DNA from: Micavibrio sp. TMED2
GTDB lineage: Bacteria > Pseudomonadota > Alphaproteobacteria > TMED2
Length of the DNA: 64,000 nt
Direction: 5' to 3'
NCBI GenBank assembly: GCA_002168225.1
Contig: NHBH01000009.1
Coordinates: 567,609 to 631,608 of the forward strand
The position numbers and the translations under genes are program-made. Each line of letters opens with the position of its first letter. Positions within the stretch are counted from its first letter, which is position 1. A model generated the notes under the pieces. The model saw nothing but the letters and a program-made list of their open reading frames with translations. It had not been told where the DNA came from and searched no databases. This document shows, piece after piece, positions 9,575 to 18,878 of this stretch.

Positions 9575-10960
9575 ATGGAACAGTATGAAATTATCGTCGT
9601 CGTGATGCTTACGACGTTTATTCTGACGCTGTTTACCGGTTTCCCGGTGGCCTGGCTGCTCGGTGGACTGTCGTTCATTTTTGCCGGTATCGGTGTCTAT
9701 GGCGCAGAGTTCTATGACCTTGATACCTACTTCATGAATGACTGGTCGCGGTTTGCGAACATAGTCCAGCGTGTCTGGTCCCAGATGGAAAACTGGGTGC
9801 TGGTTGCCCTGCCCATGTTCATCTTTATGGGATTGATGCTGGAGCGCTCCGGCATTGCGGAAAACCTGATGCAGAAGTTCATTCAGGTATTCGGTCGCTT
9901 CCGTGGTGGTCTGGCGCTGGCGGTTGTGGTGATCGGCATCCTGCTGGCTGCCTCAACCGGTATTGTCGGTGCGTCGGTTGTCCTGCTGGCAGTTCTGTCC
10001 ATGCCGATCATGCTGCAGCAGAACTATTCCAAATCATTTGCCTCGGGTGTCTGTGCCTCCGCCGGTACGCTGGGCATTCTGATCCCGCCATCAATCATGC
10101 TGGTGATCATGGCCGATCAGCTCTCGCTGTCGGTTGGTAACCTGTTCATGGGGGCGCTGATCCCCGGTGTTCTGCTCGGTCTGCTCTATATCGCCTATAT
10201 CCTCATCGCAGCGAACGTCAAACCTGATCTGGCTCCGGCACCAAAGGATTTGCCGCCGATAAGCGGTAAACTGATCGGCGAAACCCTACTTGCTGTTGTT
10301 CCGCCGATTGTCCTTATTCTGGCTGTTCTGGGCTCAATTTTTGCCGGTATCGCGACGCCGACGGAAGCGTCTGGTATCGGTGCGTTCGGTGCCACCATAC
10401 TGGCGCTTGCCAACAAGAAATTAAGCTGGAAGGTACTGGACGAGGTCGGGCGTCAAACCATGCTGACCACCGCCTTTATCTTTGGTATTTTCCTTGGCGC
10501 CAGTGCCTTTGCGCTGTCCATGCGCTGGCTCGGCGGCGACTCCTTTATTGAGCACTTGCTGACCAGTCTGCCGCTGCCGGATATTGGTATTGTCGTGTTC
10601 ATCCTGTTCCTTGCCTTCCTTGCTGGCTTCTTCCTCGACTGGCTGGAAATCACCCTGATCTTCCTGCCGCTGATGGCACCGGTTATTTCGGGCCTTGACT
10701 TGGAGATTCTCAATCTGACCGGGGAAGACCAGCTCTACTGGTTCGTGGTGTTGTTTGCGGTCAGTCTGCAGACCTCGTTCCTGACCCCGCCGGTCGGTTT
10801 CTCGCTGTTCTATCTCAAGGGCGTCGTGCCACCGGGTGTGACCACGGTCGACATCTACAAGGGCATCATCCCGTTCGTCTTGTTGCAGCTTCTGGCGATC
10901 ACGCTGGTGTTCTTCTTCCCGAAACTCGTGCTGTGGTTGCCCGAATTGGCATATGGCTAA
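9575..10960 (+). CDS. dctM: TRAP transporter large permease (DctM family)
   Basis: DctM is the ion-coupled channel of the TRAP system. Visible are the GFPVAWLLGG opening, LPMFIFMGLMLERSGIAENLM, the GTLGILIPPSIMLVIM motif, and the C-terminal TPPVGFSLFYLKGV that marks the family, with about 12-13 membrane spans. At 461 residues it is longer than the usual 425-430, matching the mannitol/chloroaromatic TRAP branch, with extra residues in the first periplasmic loop. I start at ATG 9575 (MEQYEIIVVVML); an in-frame TTG at 9527 would add 16 unlikely residues. Confidence 0.93.
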   Translation: MEQYEIIVVVMLTTFILTLFTGFPVAWLLGGLSFIFAGIGVYGAEFYDLDTYFMNDWSRFANIVQRVWSQMENWVLVALPMFIFMGLMLERSGIAENLMQKFIQVFGRFRGGLALAVVVIGILLAASTGIVGASVVLLAVLSMPIMLQQNYSKSFASGVCASAGTLGILIPPSIMLVIMADQLSLSVGNLFMGALIPGVLLGLLYIAYILIAANVKPDLAPAPKDLPPISGKLIGETLLAVVPPIVLILAVLGSIFAGIATPTEASGIGAFGATILALANKKLSWKVLDEVGRQTMLTTAFIFGIFLGASAFALSMRWLGGDSFIEHLLTSLPLPDIGIVVFILFLAFLAGFFLDWLEITLIFLPLMAPVISGLDLEILNLTGEDQLYWFVVLFAVSLQTSFLTPPVGFSLFYLKGVVPPGVTTVDIYKGIIPFVLLQLLAITLVFFFPKLVLWLPELAYG

Positions 10961-11099
10961 CGTCTTTGACGTTGAACCTGCCGCCCGGCCTGACTAAAAC
11001 CTGATTTGGGCATCAACCTGGCGACAGGTTGTCCCCTTCACATGGGCGACTTTTCCCGTCACCATATTCTGACCTGCTGTTTAGAAAGCCATCTCCCCA

Positions 11100-11789
11100 A
11101 TGACGCTTATCGCTGGATTGCCTGACCGCCAACAAATCGCCGAACTGAGCGCGCGCACGCTGCTCGAGATCGAGGCGGTACTGTTTAACGCTGACGAGCC
11201 GTTCACCTTCACCTCCGGCAAGAAAAGCCCGGTCTATATCGACTGCCGCAAGATTATTGCCTTCCCGCGTGCCCGGCGCCTGCTGATGGATTTCGCGCTG
11301 GCCAATCTGGTGCGCGAGATCGGTGTCGAGAGCATTGATTGCATCGCCGGTGGCGAGACCGCGGGTATCCCGTTTGCCGCCTGGCTGGCTGATCGCCTCG
11401 ACCTGCCCATGTGCTATGTGCGCAAGGAGCCGAAGGGCTTTGGCCGCATGGCGCAGATCGAGGGTGATCTGGCCGAAGGTGCCCGTACTCTGCTGGTTGA
11501 GGATCTGACCACCGATGGCGGTTCCAAGGTCCGGTTTGTCGAGGCGCTGCGCAAGGCCGGTGCCGAGGTGAATGATACCTTTGTCATCTTCCATTACGGC
11601 ATTTTCGATGCCAGCCTCGATACCATGGCCGAGCTGCAGCTGCGCCTGCATTCGCTGACCACATGGTGGGATGTGCTCAAGGTTGCGCGCGATGACAAAT
11701 GGCTGCCGAGCAAAACCGTTCAGGTGGTCGAGGATTACCTCAAAAATCCGGTTGGCTGGTCCGATGCCCATGGCGGCAAGAAGGACTGA
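11100..11789 (+). CDS. pyrE: Orotate phosphoribosyltransferase
   Basis: The enzyme joins orotate and PRPP to give orotidine 5'-phosphate in pyrimidine synthesis. The PRPP-binding loop [13 protein letters not shown] is at about 131-143, with [17 protein letters not shown] near 36-51 and [15 protein letters not shown] near 81-95, and the catalytic-loop lysines in [10 protein letters not shown]. The 229-residue length suits the alphaproteobacterial type. It lies 139 bp after dctM, a gap holding a small hairpin (11015-11030) without a T tract, so it probably has its own promoter. Confidence 0.92.
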   Translation: MTLIAGLPDRQQIAELSARTLLEIEAVLFNADEPFTFTSGKKSPVYIDCRKIIAFPRARRLLMDFALANLVREIGVESIDCIAGGETAGIPFAAWLADRLDLPMCYVRKEPKGFGRMAQIEGDLAEGARTLLVEDLTTDGGSKVRFVEALRKAGAEVNDTFVIFHYGIFDASLDTMAELQLRLHSLTTWWDVLKVARDDKWLPSKTVQVVEDYLKNPVGWSDAHGGKKD

Positions 11790-11835
11790 TTGATTATCTG
11801 ACGTGACTATCTGACCGGCGATAGCCGTCAGGCAT

Positions 11836-13053
11836 TTAGCGGCTTGGGCTGGTGATTTCCGGCTCAAGCCGCATTTTCATGGACAGCAGCTGCAGCAGGT
11901 CGCGCATGGAGACCAGGCCGACAAACTCCTGCTCCTGCATGACGATCAGATTGGCCTCGCCGGATTGGCGCATCCGCTCAATGGCATCGGCAGCATCGGT
12001 CTGCGGGTCGATAATCACGTCCGGCGTGATCGGCGTGAGATAGTCGCTGACCGTCTTCCACGGCCATTGCCGCCGGTCGGTACCGTGAATTGAATCCACC
12101 GAAATCTGCCCGACCAGATGATTGTCCTTCAGCACCGGAAAGGTCTTCAGATAGTGCTGGTAGACATAGCTGTCGACAAATTCCTCGATCGTGGTGTCGG
12201 GCGAGACGGTGACCACATTATTGCGCATATAACGGCTGACCGGATGGCCGGTGAACAGGTAATAGGTGGTGGCGTCCCGGACGCTGGAGCCTGCAGCATT
12301 GGTAATAAACACCGCGATCAGAAAGGCCCATAAGCCGCCGAGCACATGGCCGTGCATGACCTGAACCGTGGCGAATATCCCGATACCGAAGGCCAGCAGC
12401 GATCCGGCATGGCTGGCCATGCGGGTGGCCCAGAGGCGGTCGTGCCGCCAATACCAGAGCAGGGCGCGCAGCACCCGACCGCCATCGAGCGGAAAAGCCG
12501 GGATCATATTAAACAGGGCAAGGGCGATGTTCACGACCATCAAATAGGCAACCAGTGTGCTGAACACGGTCTGTTGCTCATAGCCGCCGATGACATCAAA
12601 ACTGATGAAGAAGACGAAGGCCAATATAACTGACATTGCCGGACCGGCGAGTGCCATCAGCAACTCATGCTTGGGCACGCTGCGTTCTTCCTGCATGTCC
12701 GCGACACCGCCGAAGATCCATAGCGTGATATCGCCAATCTGCATCTGGAAATACTTGGCAACAAGGGCGTGGCCGATCTCGTGCATGATGATGGAGAAGC
12801 AGAGGCCCAGCAGGCCGAGGACGCCCATCTGCCAGTACAGCTGGTTGTCGAGGCCGGGATAGGCGGAAGGGAAGTAATTAACCGCCAGTGTCCACATGAT
12901 GAGGATCGACAGGATGAACCAGCTCACATCCACATGAACGTAAAAACCGTACAGGCGGAAGATCGTGATCCGGTATCCGAGCATACTGTCGCCATCCCAT
13001 AATGTGGTCCGGGCGTCAGTATGTCCTGCAATGAGCGAATCCGAAAGTGCCAT
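11836..13053 (-). CDS. Site-2-type intramembrane metalloprotease (M50) with CBS domain pair
   Basis: The zinc motif HEIGH is at residues 91-95 within a membrane helix and the third-ligand motif NMIPAFPLDGGR is at about 182-192, both typical of the SpoIVFB-like M50 group. Residues about 280-395 form a tandem CBS domain (VSRYMRNNVVTVSPD..., then DYLTPITPDVIIDP...), which usually senses adenosyl ligands and could gate proteolysis. About six membrane spans precede it. I report the longest start (ATG 13053); ATG 12984 (MLGYRITIFRLYG) resembles the start of related proteins and is equally possible. The substrate is unknown. Confidence 0.88.
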   Translation of the reverse strand: MALSDSLIAGHTDARTTLWDGDSMLGYRITIFRLYGFYVHVDVSWFILSILIMWTLAVNYFPSAYPGLDNQLYWQMGVLGLLGLCFSIIMHEIGHALVAKYFQMQIGDITLWIFGGVADMQEERSVPKHELLMALAGPAMSVILAFVFFISFDVIGGYEQQTVFSTLVAYLMVVNIALALFNMIPAFPLDGGRVLRALLWYWRHDRLWATRMASHAGSLLAFGIGIFATVQVMHGHVLGGLWAFLIAVFITNAAGSSVRDATTYYLFTGHPVSRYMRNNVVTVSPDTTIEEFVDSYVYQHYLKTFPVLKDNHLVGQISVDSIHGTDRRQWPWKTVSDYLTPITPDVIIDPQTDAADAIERMRQSGEANLIVMQEQEFVGLVSMRDLLQLLSMKMRLEPEITSPSR

Positions 13054-13098
13054 CTGGCCAGAATGCCGGTGGCTGCTTAAGAAAATCTGAATATGGGG

Positions 13099-14568
13099 TC
13101 AGAGCGGTAAGATAACGGTTACCTGCAAGCCGCCATGTTCGCTATCGCCGAGCAGTACGTCACCGCCATGCCGCCTGACAATGTCGCGGGTAATGGTCAG
13201 GCCGAGGCCGACACCACCGGTTTCCACATTCCGGGACGGATCGAGCCGGAAGAACGGCTTGAACACTTCCTCATGCTTGTCTTCGGGGATACCGGGGCCG
13301 TCATCGTCAACCGTGATGATCACCCGGTGATCGCCTTCCTGCATGGCGACCCAGCACTGTTTGCTGTAGCGCCCGGCATTGGTGATCAGATTGGTCAGGG
13401 CCCGGCGCATGGCAACCGGGCGTACGGGCAGGATAATGCCGGACTGCAGATCGGCGGTGATGCTTGCGCCCTCCCGGCGGCAGTCGCTGATGATTGTGCC
13501 GAGCAGCACTGACAGGTCGGTCGGCTGTGTTTCCTCACCAGCCTCGCCACGGGCGAAGGCAAGATAGCCCTCAAGCATGGTTTCCATTTCGGCCAGATCG
13601 GTCTGCAGGTCTGTGGTCTCCTCATCGCTCTCCATCATGGCAAGCTGCAGCTTCATCCGGGTCAGCGGCGTGCGCAAATCATGGGAGACACCGGCCAGCA
13701 TGGCGGTGCGCTGTTCGATCTGGCGGGTCAGGCGGTCACGCATGACCAGAAAGGCAAGGCCAGCCTGTCGAACCTCATCGGCGCCTTCCGGCTTGAACGG
13801 CTGTTCCTGATCACGGCCTTTGCCGAACGCTTCTGCTGCCGAGGCAAGGCGGCGGATCGGGCGTATCTGGTTGCGCATGAACACAATGGCGATCGAGAAC
13901 AGCAGGATTGACGAGCCGATCATCCAGATCATGAAGACGTAAATCGTCGAGCTGAAAAAGCGCCGGAGCGGGGCGATGACACGCAGCACACCATTATCCA
14001 GCTGGATGCCGATCTCGACCCAATCCTTGGCAAACCATGGATCAACCCGGAACGGATGCGGGATGCGTTCGGACAGGGAACGGGTAAGCCAGCGCCGGAG
14101 ATAGGGGTCCCACCACTCCCGTGGTCGGGTCGGGTCGAGGGTTGCCCCTTCCTCAAAGGAAATCAGCAGGGCAGTCGTATCCGCCGTCAGGTCGAACAGT
14201 CGGGCACGGTTCTCCGGGCTGTTGTCCCGCTCCAACTCACCGAGCACGAGAGCAATTTCCCCGGCCACGGCCTTGGACAGTCGTTCGGAAATCGTGTCCC
14301 AATGACGATTGTAGAAAACCACGGTGGCGATTAGCTGGACCAGCACAACCGGTGTTACGATGATCATCAGGGAGCGCCCGAACAATGTGCGCGGCAACAG
14401 CTTTTTGATCAGACTGCGTGAGCGACGACGTGCGCTGATAGCATGCTCATAATAGCTGTAGTCGCGTTGCTGCTCCGTTTGACCGGTTACGCCTGAAGCA
14501 GACGCAGGTCGGCTCGGGCTCTTACTCTTTTGCGCTGTAGGATCGTTAGTCGCCTGGGCGGAGGACAT
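13099..14568 (-). CDS. Sensor histidine kinase, EnvZ-like
   Basis: The 489-residue protein has a hydrophilic N-terminus, a first membrane span near residues 66-88, a periplasmic domain of about 120 residues, a second span near 210-232 and a HAMP linker. The HisKA box VSHDLRTPLTR carries the phospho-accepting His near residue 297, followed by an HATPase_c domain with DDGPGIP and GVGLGLTI. Its start overlaps the response regulator gene by 23 bp, implying translational coupling. Layout and partner match the EnvZ/OmpR group; the stimulus is not evident. Confidence 0.93.
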   Translation of the reverse strand: MSSAQATNDPTAQKSKSPSRPASASGVTGQTEQQRDYSYYEHAISARRRSRSLIKKLLPRTLFGRSLMIIVTPVVLVQLIATVVFYNRHWDTISERLSKAVAGEIALVLGELERDNSPENRARLFDLTADTTALLISFEEGATLDPTRPREWWDPYLRRWLTRSLSERIPHPFRVDPWFAKDWVEIGIQLDNGVLRVIAPLRRFFSSTIYVFMIWMIGSSILLFSIAIVFMRNQIRPIRRLASAAEAFGKGRDQEQPFKPEGADEVRQAGLAFLVMRDRLTRQIEQRTAMLAGVSHDLRTPLTRMKLQLAMMESDEETTDLQTDLAEMETMLEGYLAFARGEAGEETQPTDLSVLLGTIISDCRREGASITADLQSGIILPVRPVAMRRALTNLITNAGRYSKQCWVAMQEGDHRVIITVDDDGPGIPEDKHEEVFKPFFRLDPSRNVETGGVGLGLTITRDIVRRHGGDVLLGDSEHGGLQVTVILPL

Positions 14569-15289
14569 AGCCTTCTCCCCTCACGGTCATCAGATGGCGC
14601 GGGTTGCGCGGGTCGATCTCGACCTTACGGCGCAGGCGGTTCATCTGAACATCAATGGTGCGGGTATTGCCGGCCAGATCGCTGCCATCGGTCAGATCAT
14701 CGCGGGTGACAATCTCCCCCGGCGTTCTGGCCAGTGCCTTCAGCAATCTGGTTTCGGCCTGGGTCAGGCGGACCGTCTCGGTATCGCCGATCAGTTCCTC
14801 CCGCTCCGGGTTGAACACCCACGGGCCGATCTTCAGTGGTCCTTCCACGGCCTGCTTGACCTCGATGACCGGTGCTGCGCGGCGCAGGATCGAGTGGATG
14901 CGCAGCAGCAGTTCCTTCGGCTCAAACGGCTTGGGCAGGTAATCATCGGCACCGGCCTCGAGGCCATCGATCCGGTCTTCCGGTTCGGCACGTGCGGTCA
15001 ACAGCAGGATCGGCAAATCCTGATGCGCCGGGGACAGGTCTTTCGCCTGTCGGATCGAACGGGTCAGTTCGGTACCATCCTCGCCGGGCATCATCACATC
15101 CAGCACCGCGAGGTCAAAGCTCAGCCCCTCGAATTTTCGCCGTGCCTGTTCGGCGCTCTCTGCCGTAGTGACGCGAAAGCCGTTCTCGCCCAGATAGCGA
15201 CTCAGCAGCTTGCGCAGGCGGGTATCGTCATCGACAACGAGGATATGGGGGATGTCAGCAATATCGGTCACGGCGCGTTCCATCCGCAC
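14546..15289 (-). CDS. OmpR-family response regulator
   Basis: An N-terminal receiver domain has the acidic pair in VVDDD, the phospho-accepting Asp in LAVLDVMMPGEDG, and the conserved Lys in YLPKPFEPKELLLRI. A C-terminal winged helix ends in RRKVEIDPRNPRHLMTVRGEGYVL, typical of OmpR/PhoB regulators. The longest start is GTG 15289; ATG 15283 and GTG 15271 are close alternatives. It lies 6 bp downstream of the MarR gene and overlaps the kinase gene, so the three form one operon. Confidence 0.93.
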   Translation of the reverse strand: MRMERAVTDIADIPHILVVDDDTRLRKLLSRYLGENGFRVTTAESAEQARRKFEGLSFDLAVLDVMMPGEDGTELTRSIRQAKDLSPAHQDLPILLLTARAEPEDRIDGLEAGADDYLPKPFEPKELLLRIHSILRRAAPVIEVKQAVEGPLKIGPWVFNPEREELIGDTETVRLTQAETRLLKALARTPGEIVTRDDLTDGSDLAGNTRTIDVQMNRLRRKVEIDPRNPRHLMTVRGEGYVLRPGD

Positions 15290-15295
15290 ATCTTA

Positions 15296-15829
15296 TCAGC
15301 GATTACCCGCTGCGGTCCGGGTTTTGTCCAGCATCTCTGCCGGGGCACGCTCCTCATCGAAGCGCATCCGGTCATCATCGGCAATGATGCCGAGCAGAAC
15401 CTTGCGGAAACCCTCGACCGCATCGGCACCAGCAGCGCTGAAGGCCTCGGCAAACCGTTGCTTCTGCACAGCGGTCAACCGTCGCTCCAGATCCCTGCCT
15501 TTGTCGGTCAGGTGCAGCAGTCGCAACCGCCGGTCATGAATCCCGGTTTTTTGTTCAACGAAATCCTGACGCACCAGCTCCGACAGCACCCGTGACAGGG
15601 ATTGCTTAGTTATGCGTAGAATCGATAGCAGCTCTGTCACATTGATGCCGGGATTCCGGCCGATAAAATAGAGTGCCCGGTGATGCGCGCGACCCAAACC
15701 AATTTCCGCAAGAATTTCATCGGGTTTACCGGTAAAGTCACGGTAGGCGAAGAACATCATCTCGATGCCACGACGCAGATTTTCCTCACGGAGGAAGAGG
15801 GGATCGGCTGGGGAAGATATGTCAGTCAT
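15296..15829 (-). CDS. MarR-family transcriptional regulator
   Basis: The 177-residue protein has the MarR winged helix: LGRAHHRALYFIGRNPGINVTELLSILRITKQSLSRVL is the recognition part and DRRLRLLHLTDKG the wing, followed by a C-terminal dimerisation helix. It is the first gene of the marR-ompR-envZ operon and is divergent from ilvE across 77 bp, so it could repress its own operon, ilvE, or both. The ligand is unknown. Confidence 0.9.
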   Translation of the reverse strand: MTDISSPADPLFLREENLRRGIEMMFFAYRDFTGKPDEILAEIGLGRAHHRALYFIGRNPGINVTELLSILRITKQSLSRVLSELVRQDFVEQKTGIHDRRLRLLHLTDKGRDLERRLTAVQKQRFAEAFSAAGADAVEGFRKVLLGIIADDDRMRFDEERAPAEMLDKTRTAAGNR

Positions 15830-15906
15830 GTTGACAGTTTTCTAGGTGAATGTTACTCGATTAGACCATAAGAGAGACATAAAATAACAAACTGGAAACA
15901 AAAACC
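15830..15906. promoter_or_regulatory. Divergent promoter region marR/ilvE
   Basis: On the plus strand TTGACA (15831-15836) is a consensus -35 for ilvE, with a weak TACTCG -10 17 bp on (15854-15859). Around it an imperfect inverted repeat, TCTAGGTGA (15841-15849) and TCGATTAGA (15857-15865), six of nine positions symmetric, is a possible MarR operator. Assignments are tentative. Confidence 0.35.
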
Positions 15907-16842
15907 ATGTCATTAGTTTCATTTGACGATCGGGACGGCCATATCTGGATGAACGGCCAGATGGTGCCATGGCGCGATACCAAAGTGCATGTGCTCTCAC
16001 ATGCGCTCCATTATGGCAGTTCCGTCTTCGAAGGCGAACGCGTTTATAGCGGTGAAATCTTCAAATTGACCGAACACAGTGAGCGTCTGGTCAAATCGGC
16101 TGAGATTATGGACATGAAAATTCCGTATTCAGTCGCTGAAATCGATGCTGCCTGTAAGGAAGTCATCGCCAAGGCCGGGATCGTTGACGGCTATGTGCGG
16201 CCGGTGGCCTGGCGCGGTTCGGAAATGATGGGTGTGTCAGCCCAGAAGAACACCATCCACCTCGCGATTGCCGCGTGGGAATGGCCGAGCTATTTCGACC
16301 CTGCTGCCCGCATGCAGGGCATCAAGCTGAAGACCAGCCCATGGCACCGCCCGGCACCGGATTGTGCCCCGGTAAATGCCAAGGCGGCTGGCCTGTACAT
16401 GATCTGCACCCTGTCCAAACATGCGGCAGAGCGTGAAGGCTTCCATGATGCGCTGATGCTCGACTATCGCGGTCAGGTATCAGAGGCAACCGGTGCCAAT
16501 ATCTTCTTCGTCATGCCTGACGGCAAGCTGCATACGCCAAAGCCCGATTGCTTCCTCGACGGCATTACGCGCCGCACGGTGATCGATATTGCGAAATATC
16601 GTGGTCTTGAGGTGGTCGAGCGCGCGATCATGCCGGACGAGATTGCCCAGGCATCTGAAATCTTCCTGACCGGTACCGCAGCCGAGGTTACCCCGGTGGG
16701 CGTGATCGACACCATGACCTTTACTCCCGGTGCGGTCTGCCAGATGCTGATCGATGATTATGCCAATCTGGTCAATCGCTCACCACTAGGTGACGTCAGC
16801 ACCCTTGGTGCCGTCGAGCATCCGGCAGTGGCGACCGCCTGA
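15907..16842 (+). CDS. ilvE: Branched-chain amino acid aminotransferase (class IV)
   Basis: The enzyme transfers amino groups between glutamate and the oxoacids of valine, leucine and isoleucine, using PLP. Motifs are SHALHYGSSVFEGERVY near 31-47, the PLP-binding Lys159 in VNAKAAGLYM, EATGANIFFV near 195, GITRRTVIDIA, and LTGTAAEVTPV near the C-terminus. The 311 residues match the IlvE length. It is monocistronic: an intrinsic terminator follows 27 bp after the stop. Confidence 0.94.
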   Translation: MSLVSFDDRDGHIWMNGQMVPWRDTKVHVLSHALHYGSSVFEGERVYSGEIFKLTEHSERLVKSAEIMDMKIPYSVAEIDAACKEVIAKAGIVDGYVRPVAWRGSEMMGVSAQKNTIHLAIAAWEWPSYFDPAARMQGIKLKTSPWHRPAPDCAPVNAKAAGLYMICTLSKHAAEREGFHDALMLDYRGQVSEATGANIFFVMPDGKLHTPKPDCFLDGITRRTVIDIAKYRGLEVVERAIMPDEIAQASEIFLTGTAAEVTPVGVIDTMTFTPGAVCQMLIDDYANLVNRSPLGDVSTLGAVEHPAVATA

Positions 16843-16869
16843 GCGCGCTATAAGACCTGATCTGATTTT

Positions 16870-16904
16870 GAGCCGGGTGGCATGGTTTCGCCCGGCTCTT
16901 TTTT
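16870..16904 (+). terminator. Intrinsic terminator of ilvE
   Basis: GAGCCGGG (16870-16877) and CCCGGCTC (16891-16898) form a perfect 8-bp stem with a 13-nt loop, followed by a run of T from 16898. Its T tract overlaps the stop codon of the convergent flavoprotein-like gene. Confidence 0.85.
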
Positions 16905-18711
16905 ATGCGGTTTTGGCAGGCGTGTCGTAGATCGCCTCGTCATGCCATGTGGTGCGGTATGGGCGCCCGCCATGGGCGGCTGCAGCACGGGTGAAGGCGA
17001 GAAGTTTGTCATGGAGCTGGTCGGCCAGCGCCCGTTGGCTCTTATGCACCATGGCGACCAATTCCAGCGAGGTGGTGAATGGCTCGTCATTATGGTTGGG
17101 CCAATGCGGGCGGCTCCGATCCAGAGGCGCTGATTTCACCACATCGATATTCTGGTAGTAATCGAGATCATGCGCTGCCATGAACCCGGCGGCATCCTGT
17201 GCCAGCTCAATGATCCGGGCTAGGTTCCTGCGTCCGGCATAGACCACGCAGGGGATCATGAAGAAGTCGTCCCGCCCGTAATATTCCACATCATCCTGCG
17301 CCCGGAAATTCGGCACCTTGCGGTCGAGCGGGATAATATCCGTGCCGATCAGGATATTCTGCCGCTCGGCCTTGGGTTGGTTTGAGTTGTAGATAAGATG
17401 AATATTCTCAATCTGTTGCGCGGTCTTGTCGAGACGCACGATGCAGCCTTCCGGCAGGTTGTCGTCACGCTTCAGGAAGAAGTCGAGTATGCCGTCGAGC
17501 CGATCCAGCGGCAGCGGCTCCGTATTGCGGAAAATCGCATGGGTGGCCGGTTTCGGCTCAATCGCAATGTCCACATCCCAGATCAGCCCGGCCTGCCCGG
17601 CGCCACAGAGCGTGCGGTAGAACTGTTCGCTGTCCTGATCCGCGCTGCATGACATTTGCTCGCCGTTTTCGGTGATGACAGTCATGCGCTTCACAAACTG
17701 TGCGAGGATGCCTTTCGAGGCGGATTCCGCACTGATGCCACCCACCGACAAAACCCCGCCCAGGCTTGAACCGCGCAGGGTCGGGGCGATCCGCAGGTGC
17801 CAGACCCGCATGGAGGCCGCCTCCAATGTGCCGAGCATGGTCGTGATCCGATCCCGGTATTCCGGTCGGGCGAGATCGGTGAGCAACCCGGTCAGTTCCT
17901 GCGGCTGAATGCCGTCATCCTTGAAATAGTAGATACGGGTCTGGGTGGTATCGGTGTGGAAATCGGGCAGCAACCCCACGGCATAGAATCCGACATCATT
18001 GAAGCGCCGGTCAAGATCGTGGAACCGCTGACACTCCGTGTCACTGACGCCGGATATCTCAGGATAGCGCAGGGTGTCCGCCAGCCAAACCGTATCAAAG
18101 CCACTGTAATCCACGAGGTAGATTTTGATCTCTGACTCGCCGTCATAGACATTGATCCCAAACGCGTCGCATTTGCTGTGCTGCTCAAGGGACTGCAGCA
18201 GGCTGCCGGTCGGTTTGCTGAACGGCGTGCCATCGGTTCCAGCGATCACCGCTGCCAGCTTGTCGAATGCGCCGGTCGCGTCATTCGGTGTGACGGTGAA
18301 ATAGCTTTTATAGAAGACCGGCCCATCGAACCGCTTCTGACCGAAGGCGAGATAGGAATCAAAGGCCAGCCCGTCGATCCCGTTGAGTGCCTTGTTCACG
18401 CTATTGAATACCGGCAGCGCGCCGCAACGTTCAGCAGCCCGTCCTTGGGTGATCCGTACCAGTCGCGGATCGGATTGCGCCGGGTAGAAATTATAGGTGA
18501 TGCCATCGACCAGCCCGTTGGGATTGAAGCTCAACCCGCCGCTGTTGATATGGGTGTTTTCGCTAGCAAAATCGGTATGTGCGGCAAGGGCGGGCGACAT
18601 GAGGTCGAGCGACACCAGTTCCTTGCCGATATCCTGCATCCAGCCGCTGATATGAGTATTGGTCAGCAGACCATTTCCCATATGGGCATCAGAAAAGCAA
18701 AGCCGCGCCAT
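16903..18711 (-). CDS. Unusual 602-aa protein: unrecognised N-terminal half joined to the distal half of a PCMH-type FAD-binding domain
   Basis: Residues about 311-390 (LRGSSLGGVLSVGGIS... then FYRTLCGAGQAGLIWDVDIAIEPKP) closely resemble the second half of the FAD-binding domain of cytokinin dehydrogenase-like oxidases, and the region after about 390 may be the substrate-binding part. The first half of that domain, with the G-R-G-H-S pyrophosphate loop and the flavin-linking His, is not visible. Instead there are about 300 residues I do not recognise, containing repeated beta-strand-like segments such as EIKIYLVDYSG and TQTRIYYFKDD. The frame is continuous with normal codon use, so a frameshift is unlikely. 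No signal peptide is seen. FAD binding is uncertain. Confidence 0.75.
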   Translation of the reverse strand: MARLCFSDAHMGNGLLTNTHISGWMQDIGKELVSLDLMSPALAAHTDFASENTHINSGGLSFNPNGLVDGITYNFYPAQSDPRLVRITQGRAAERCGALPVFNSVNKALNGIDGLAFDSYLAFGQKRFDGPVFYKSYFTVTPNDATGAFDKLAAVIAGTDGTPFSKPTGSLLQSLEQHSKCDAFGINVYDGESEIKIYLVDYSGFDTVWLADTLRYPEISGVSDTECQRFHDLDRRFNDVGFYAVGLLPDFHTDTTQTRIYYFKDDGIQPQELTGLLTDLARPEYRDRITTMLGTLEAASMRVWHLRIAPTLRGSSLGGVLSVGGISAESASKGILAQFVKRMTVITENGEQMSCSADQDSEQFYRTLCGAGQAGLIWDVDIAIEPKPATHAIFRNTEPLPLDRLDGILDFFLKRDDNLPEGCIVRLDKTAQQIENIHLIYNSNQPKAERQNILIGTDIIPLDRKVPNFRAQDDVEYYGRDDFFMIPCVVYAGRRNLARIIELAQDAAGFMAAHDLDYYQNIDVVKSAPLDRSRPHWPNHNDEPFTTSLELVAMVHKSQRALADQLHDKLLAFTRAAAAHGGRPYRTTWHDEAIYDTPAKTA

Positions 18712-18809
18712 TATATCTCCTGCACCGGTGGCATCCGTTGATCATACAGCCTCTCGCCGGTGATGAACATAGCGACACCGTTGATATTGAAGATGAAACA
18801 GCAGGCATG

Positions 18810-18844
18810 AAAAAGCCGGTTCGGGAGTGTCGCCCGGACCGGCT
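18810..18844 (-). terminator. Intrinsic terminator of the ssu-osmC operon
   Basis: Read on the minus strand, AGCCGGTCCGGG pairs with CCCGAACCGGCT (one internal mismatch) around a 7-nt loop and is followed by TTTTT. It lies about 35 bp after the osmC stop codon and closes the operon. Confidence 0.85.
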
Positions 18845-18878
18845 GGTTCAGTTTTATCGTAATGAATAGCCTTCAGCC

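Noticed and set aside
11015..11030. Hairpin AACCTG-gcga-CAGGTT after dctM as a terminator
   Set aside because: The stem is only 6 bp and no T tract follows on either strand.
16903..18711. Frameshift as the reason for the missing first half of the FAD domain
   Set aside because: The reading frame is continuous with normal third-position bias, and no other frame shows the missing P-loop motif in or upstream of the gene.
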